Shown here piece by piece: positions 60,232 through 64,000 of a stretch of DNA of 64,000 nt (its first letter is position 1; the number at the start of each line of letters is the position of its first letter). The DNA comes from CBDBGD01 sp965205235. GTDB lineage: Bacteria > Chloroflexota > Dehalococcoidia > Lucifugimonadales > UBA1127. Made by a program: the position numbers and the translations under genes. Under the pieces are notes generated by a model. It worked only from the letters and a program-made list of their open reading frames with translations, had not been told where the DNA came from and searched no databases. Location of the stretch: assembly GCA_965205235.1 (NCBI GenBank), contig CBDBGD010000007.1:558001-622000 (forward strand). Reading direction: 5' to 3'.

Positions 60232-60450
60232 CTACAGGTCGCGGCCTCCGTAGCGATGGTTGTCGTCGTCTTCCTCGTCCTCGTCATCGTCATCATCGTC
60301 GTCGAAGTCGTCGTCATCCTCGTCCTCGTCATCATCGACGAAGAGCTCTGCGAGGAGGTCCTGGATGTCGGACCGGAGGTTCTGAATGTCCGAGCGGAGA
60401 CCCTGGATGTCGGCGCGGAGGCCCTGGATGTCCGAGCTCTCGTTTGTCAT
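60232..60450 (-). CDS. Small coiled-coil protein with Asp/Glu-rich tail
   Basis: A 72-residue protein of unknown function. Residues about 7-34 are four tandem seven-residue units, DIQGLRA, DIQGLRS, DIQNLRS and DIQDLLA, a textbook short coiled coil. The following 30 residues are almost all D and E, ending NHRYGGRDL. The ribosome-binding site AGGAGGAAGG is strong, supporting a real gene. It lies between the two amidohydrolase paralogs on their strand. A small oligomeric acidic partner or chaperone is one guess; nothing proves it. Confidence 0.68.
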   Translation of the reverse strand: MTNESSDIQGLRADIQGLRSDIQNLRSDIQDLLAELFVDDDEDEDDDDFDDDDDDDEDEEDDDNHRYGGRDL

Positions 60451-60489
60451 GGCGCGCCCTTCCTCCTGGTTTGGGTGACGTCATCGGCG

Positions 60490-60560
60490 CTGCACGCCGT
60501 CCCCTCTCCCGGCCGGGAGAGGGGGTAGGACCCTTCGACAAGCTCAGGGTGAGCGGCGGG
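60490..60560. repeat. Perfect 24-bp palindrome and dispersed repeat
   Basis: Bases 60501-60524 are a perfect palindrome whose arms are CCCCTCTCCCGG and CCGGGAGAGGGG. It is followed by TTCGACAAGCTCA (60534-60546), shared with 60153. The flank GCTGCACGCCGTCCCCT resembles 58690. The unit lies between the acidic gene and amidohydrolase copy 2. Confidence 0.7.
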
Positions 60561-60562
60561 CG

Positions 60563-61762
60563 CTAGGCGAGGATGCGCTTGCCGTAGAGGCTCACCGAGT
60601 TGTCCCAGAGGATCTTGCGCTTGGCGCTCTCGGGGATGTCCTGGGACAGCAGGTCGGTGACGGCCCTGTCGGGGTCCGGGGCGTCGTCGTGGGGGTAGTC
60701 GGTGTTCCAGACGACGTAGTCCTCGCCGACGAGCATGACGGTGCCCTTCAGGCCGAACTCGTCGCCGTCGCAGGCCACGAAGCCCTGGCGCTTGAAGTAC
60801 TCGCTGGGGGTGAGCTTCAGGGCGTCCGAGTCGAACCACATGCCCTGGCGTTTGTCGCGGATGCAGTGATCGTCCAGGCGGCCAAGCCAGAAGGGGAGCC
60901 AGCCGGCGTTGCCCTCCAGGAAGCCGCAGCGCATCTTGGGGAAGCGGTCCATGACGCCCAGGAAGATCATGTGGCCCATGGAGAGCATGTTCTCGAACGC
61001 GAAGCCCATGGCGTGCTCCAGGGCAACCTCCGGCCCGGAGACCATGTGGCGAGGCTGGTAGCGGGTGCCCACGTGGGGCTCGCCGCTGCGGACGCCGTGG
61101 AAGGACATGGGGAAGTCCAGCTCCTCGGCCAGCGCCCAGAAGGAGTCGTACTCGGGGTCGTGCCACGCCTTGCCCTTGGCGGGGCGAGGGACGACGACGG
61201 TGACGGCGCCGAGCTTCTCGACGACGCGACGGGCCTCGGTGACCAGGCCCTCGATGTCGTGCTGGTCGGGCATGACGCCGACATTCTTGAGCCTGGAGGG
61301 AGCGGTGTCGGCGAAGGCGCGCGCCCAGTTGTTGTAGGCGCGGGTGCAGGCCCAGATCAGGCCCTGGTCGGCGCCCTCGGTGATGGTGCGCATGGGCAGG
61401 GGGAAGTTGTCGATGAGGACCTGCTTGTCCCAGCCGTAGCGGTCCATGTCCGTGACGCGGCTCTCGGGGGTGAAGCCGACCGAATAGGCCTCGCCGAACT
61501 TGGAGGGCAGGAAGTCGTCGGTCCTGCGCACGGCGGCGCGGTTGGGGCCTCCGCCCTGGATGGTGCCCTTGGGGCGCGTGCCCTGGGGGAAGAGCTCGCC
61601 GGGGAGGAACCACTGGCCCTTGCCGGCGTTCCATCGCCACTCGTCCTTGGGGCCGACCATGGGACGGCGGTCGTAGTACTCGGCCTCCATGAACTCGCTC
61701 CAGAGGTCGTAGGGCTCTGCGATGTGCGCGTCCGCGTCGATGACCCTGTAGTCGTTGTACAT
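60563..61762 (-). CDS. Amidohydrolase_2-family metal-dependent hydrolase, copy 2
   Basis: A 399-residue paralog of the gene at 58806, with the same motifs: VIDADAHIAEPYDLWSEFME, MDRYGWDKQVLIDNFPLPMR, SFHGVRSGEPHVGTRYQPRH, EGNAGWLPFWLGRLDDHCIR and NTDYPHDDAPDPDR. The two differ mainly in the N-terminal 60-100 region, which may set substrate choice. ATG at 61762 has AGGAGGG just upstream. It diverges from metG. Confidence 0.9.
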   Translation of the reverse strand: MYNDYRVIDADAHIAEPYDLWSEFMEAEYYDRRPMVGPKDEWRWNAGKGQWFLPGELFPQGTRPKGTIQGGGPNRAAVRRTDDFLPSKFGEAYSVGFTPESRVTDMDRYGWDKQVLIDNFPLPMRTITEGADQGLIWACTRAYNNWARAFADTAPSRLKNVGVMPDQHDIEGLVTEARRVVEKLGAVTVVVPRPAKGKAWHDPEYDSFWALAEELDFPMSFHGVRSGEPHVGTRYQPRHMVSGPEVALEHAMGFAFENMLSMGHMIFLGVMDRFPKMRCGFLEGNAGWLPFWLGRLDDHCIRDKRQGMWFDSDALKLTPSEYFKRQGFVACDGDEFGLKGTVMLVGEDYVVWNTDYPHDDAPDPDRAVTDLLSQDIPESAKRKILWDNSVSLYGKRILA

Positions 61763-61795
61763 CCCACCCTCCTGCTGCCTTCGGTGACAAGGGGC

Positions 61796-61825
61796 ACTGT
61801 ACGAGGCGGGGGCGAGGCGTGTCAA
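61796..61825 (-). promoter_or_regulatory. Promoter of amidohydrolase copy 2
   Basis: On the minus strand TTGACA (61820-61825), 18 bases, TACAGT (61796-61801). The -10, the C-rich spacer and the flanks closely match those at 60044-60072, showing that the promoter was duplicated with the gene. Confidence 0.72.
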
Positions 61826-61855
61826 GGCGGGGACACAGCCGTAGCTGCACGAATG

Positions 61856-61864
61856 TGGTAGAAT
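61856..61864 (+). promoter_or_regulatory. Extended -10 promoter of metG
   Basis: TGG directly precedes TAGAAT (61859-61864), an extended -10 element (TGnTAnnnT). No good -35 is seen, which an extended -10 can tolerate. The ATG is about 70 bases downstream. Confidence 0.5.
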
Positions 61865-61936
61865 TTCGCTTCGGCGTCGCGGACTCGCCAATCGGGGGCG
61901 GGCGCGGCGCTCACCCGTGTTCGAGGCGCGAGAGCA

Positions 61937-63643
61937 ATGGCTGAGCGTATCTTCGTCGGCGTGGCGTGGCCGTACGTGAACGGCCCGGCGCACATCGGTC
62001 AGATCGCGGGGGCGTACCTGCCCGCGGACGTCTTCGCCCGGTACCACCGGCTCAAGGGCAACCAGGTGATCATGGTGTCCGGCAGCGACCAGCACGGCAC
62101 GCCCATCACCATCCGCGCCGAGCAGGAGGGCGTGACGCCGCAGGAGCTGGCGGCGCGGTACCACACGCAGTACCTGGAGGTCTGGGAGAAGCTGGGCATC
62201 GCCTGGGACTGCTACACGAGCACGGGCACGGACAACCACCGGCGCGTGGTGCACGACATCTTCACGACGCTCCTGGACCGGGGCTACATCAGCACGGAGT
62301 CACGACAGCAGCCGTACTGCGAGGCGGACCGGCGCTTCCTCCCCGACCGCTACGTGGAGGGGACGTGCCCGACCTGCAGCTACGCCGCGGCCCGCGGGGA
62401 CCAGTGCGAGCGGTGCGGGGAGCTGCGAGACCCGCAGGAGCTGCTGGACTGGCGCTGCCGCATCTGCGGAGAGCCGCCGGTACTGCGGGAGTCGGAGCAC
62501 TTCTTCCTGCGCCTGAGCGCCTTCCGGGAGATGCTGATCCCCTGGGTGAAGGCGGCGGAGGGCCGGTGGCGGGCCAACGTTCACGGCTTCACCCTCAACT
62601 GGATCACGGAGGAGCTCAAGGACCGGCCCATCACCCGGGACATCGAGTGGGGGGTGCCGGTGCCCCTGCCGGGCTACGACAACAAGCGGATCTACGTCTG
62701 GTTCGAGGCGGTCATCGGGTACCTGTCGGCGGCGCAGGAGTGGGCGCAGCGGCAGGGCCGACCGGAGGCGTGGCGGGAGTTCTGGCAGGACCCGGAGTGC
62801 AAGTCCTACTACTTCATGGGGAAGGACAACATCGCCTTCCACACCATCATCTGGCCGGCCATGATCATGGGCTACGGGGCCTACGACGCCGACGCCGCAC
62901 AGGGGGCCTACAACCTGCCGTACGACGTGCCGGCCAACGAGTTCGTGACGCTGCAGGGCCGCAAGATCTCGACGTCGCAGAACTGGGTGATCTGGGTGCC
63001 GGACTTCCTGGAGCGCCACCCGCCGGACCCGCTGCGCTACTACTTCTCGGCGAACATGCCGGAGTCGGCGGACGCGAACTTCTCCTGGAGCGAGTACGTG
63101 CGGCGCAACAACGACGAGCTGGTGGCGACGTACGGCAACCTGGTGCACCGGGTGATGACGCTGCTGCACCGCTACTTCGACGGGCGGGTGCCGCAGCCGG
63201 GCCCCCTGGACGACGACGACAACGCCCTCTTGCAGCGCGCGGATGAGACGCTGGACCAGGTGGGCCAGAGCCTGTCCGTCTGCCGCTTCCGGGAGGCCAT
63301 CGGGCGGGCCATGGCGCTGGCGGCGGATGCCAACCGCTACCTGGACCGGAAGGCTCCCTGGCGCACGGCCAAGGAGGCGTCGGACGTGGCCGCGACAACC
63401 CTGTGGACGACCCTCAACGCCATCTCGACGCTGAAGACGGCGCTGGCCCCGTTCCTGCCCTTCAGCAGCGCGACGCTGCACACCATGGCGGGCTTCCCGG
63501 GGCGGCTGGAGGATGCGGGGTGGACGACGCAACGCCCGGAGCCGGGGCAGGCGCTGGGCGCCGCCGTCCCGCTCTTCGCCAAGATCGACGAGGGCGTGGT
63601 GGCGGAGGAGGAGAAGCGCCTCCTCGCGCTGAGCGGCCGATGA
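61937..63643 (+). CDS. metG: Methionyl-tRNA synthetase
   Basis: Charges tRNA-Met with methionine. The 568-residue class I enzyme has the HIGH-like signature in PYVNGPAHIGQIAGAYLPAD. A zinc-knuckle insertion has two CxxC pairs (CPTCSYAAARGDQCERCGEL and CRICGEPP). The KMSKS loop is varied (LQGRKISTSQNWVIW), and an anticodon-binding helical domain follows. The C-terminal tRNA-binding extension of longer forms is missing, as in many bacteria. The stop overlaps the next gene as ATGA. Confidence 0.95.
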   Translation: MAERIFVGVAWPYVNGPAHIGQIAGAYLPADVFARYHRLKGNQVIMVSGSDQHGTPITIRAEQEGVTPQELAARYHTQYLEVWEKLGIAWDCYTSTGTDNHRRVVHDIFTTLLDRGYISTESRQQPYCEADRRFLPDRYVEGTCPTCSYAAARGDQCERCGELRDPQELLDWRCRICGEPPVLRESEHFFLRLSAFREMLIPWVKAAEGRWRANVHGFTLNWITEELKDRPITRDIEWGVPVPLPGYDNKRIYVWFEAVIGYLSAAQEWAQRQGRPEAWREFWQDPECKSYYFMGKDNIAFHTIIWPAMIMGYGAYDADAAQGAYNLPYDVPANEFVTLQGRKISTSQNWVIWVPDFLERHPPDPLRYYFSANMPESADANFSWSEYVRRNNDELVATYGNLVHRVMTLLHRYFDGRVPQPGPLDDDDNALLQRADETLDQVGQSLSVCRFREAIGRAMALAADANRYLDRKAPWRTAKEASDVAATTLWTTLNAISTLKTALAPFLPFSSATLHTMAGFPGRLEDAGWTTQRPEPGQALGAAVPLFAKIDEGVVAEEEKRLLALSGR

Positions 63644-64000
63644 ACCGACCACGCGCAGCCGAGGCCCCGGTCCCGCTCTTCCCCTCGCTCCAGCGCGAGC
63701 TGGCACTGGTCGACGAGAACCTGCGCGAGGTCTCCGATTCAGCGCCCCTTCCGGTGCAACCCATCCTGGAGCACGCGCTGGGCGCGCCGGGCAAGCGCAT
63801 GCGCCCGGCCATCGCCATTGCGGCATCGCAGGTCTGCCCCGGACCTGCAGAGGCGCCGGTGCTGGTGGCGACGGGCGTGGAGCTGCTGCACATCGCAACG
63901 CTGGTGCACGACGACACCGTCGACGACACGCCCCTGCGCAGAGGCCGGAGCACGGTGGCCAGGGAGTGGGGCGCGCCGATGGCGGTGCTGGCGGGCGACT
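63640..64000 (+). CDS. Polyprenyl diphosphate synthase (5' part, cut by window edge)
   Basis: A trans-isoprenyl diphosphate synthase that makes long-chain prenyl diphosphates, for example for quinones. The visible 120 residues include GAPGKRMRPAIAIAASQV (the GKR/RP substrate site) and GVELLHIATLVHDDTVDDTP, which carries the first aspartate-rich motif (DDTVDD). RRGRSTVAREWG follows. The ATG overlaps the metG stop (ATGA). The 3' part lies outside, so chain length and exact role cannot be judged. Confidence 0.92.
   Translation, partial: MNRPRAAEAPVPLFPSLQRELALVDENLREVSDSAPLPVQPILEHALGAPGKRMRPAIAIAASQVCPGPAEAPVLVATGVELLHIATLVHDDTVDDTPLRRGRSTVAREWGAPMAVLAGD

Overview
The window is a high-GC bacterial chromosome segment made almost entirely of housekeeping genes. 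The protein sequences, the unbroken str-S10-spc-alpha ribosomal run, frequent GTG/TTG starts and a set of amidohydrolase/MFS/CapA-type accessory genes suggest Chloroflexota (Dehalococcoidia or a SAR202-like relative). That placement is inference and was not checked by any search. No integrase, phage gene, rRNA, tRNA or CRISPR array was seen.

Layout. 1-1229: 3' end of an F-type ATP synthase operon (atpD, partial, and atpC). 1241-1867: a HigBA toxin-antitoxin module whose promoter has a perfect palindrome in its spacer. 1913-2930: a palindrome-controlled pair of a membrane protein and a winged-helix regulator. 2934-3640: the NADH-sensing repressor Rex with a likely Rex box on its own promoter. 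3758-9969: a small hypothetical protein, an operon of an epimerase-like protein, folC and fabF, then a SWIM protein, a HAD phosphatase, a GNAT acetyltransferase and a bifunctional nuclease. 10003-30768 (minus strand): one long operon rpsL-rpsG-fusA-rpsJ...rpoA-rplQ-truA-rplM-rpsI, without tuf. 30924-40506 (plus strand): a META-domain protein, then a SAM-I riboswitch driving mtnA-mtnP, followed by rhodanese, a basic Ala-rich protein, a fused kinase, ahcY, metK, a phosphohexomutase and tatA. 40487-46711: a PAP2 protein, two hydrolases, a peroxiredoxin with an in-frame TGA at its catalytic residue, trmI, an HD protein and an FN3 lipoprotein. 46793-54804 (mostly minus strand): MATE, two MFS paralogs, an esterase, a possible micro-ORF transcript, an aminotransferase and a membrane-anchored sulfite-oxidase-like protein. 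54872-64000: rsmI, a VLRF1-like protein, CapA, an epimerase, two paralogous amidohydrolases around a tiny acidic coiled-coil gene and palindromic repeats, metG, and the start of a polyprenyl synthase.

How the genes work together. The 31-39 kb block gathers the S-adenosylmethionine cycle: metK makes SAM, ahcY recycles S-adenosylhomocysteine, and mtnP/mtnA salvage methylthioadenosine under a SAM-sensing leader. The ribosomal run couples translation, secretion (secY), N-terminal Met removal (map) and transcription (rpoA). Rex and the peroxiredoxin point to redox control.

Most noteworthy. (1) The AhpE-like peroxiredoxin at 43633-44094 reads through TGA exactly where the peroxidatic cysteine belongs, has no cysteine anywhere, and is followed by a plausible SECIS hairpin: a candidate selenoprotein. 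(2) Ribosomal protein S17 carries a roughly 165-residue acidic tail. (3) rpoA has an apparent one-base frameshift near its start. (4) Compact, readable regulatory architecture sits at higBA, the 1.9 kb palindrome, rex and mtnA.
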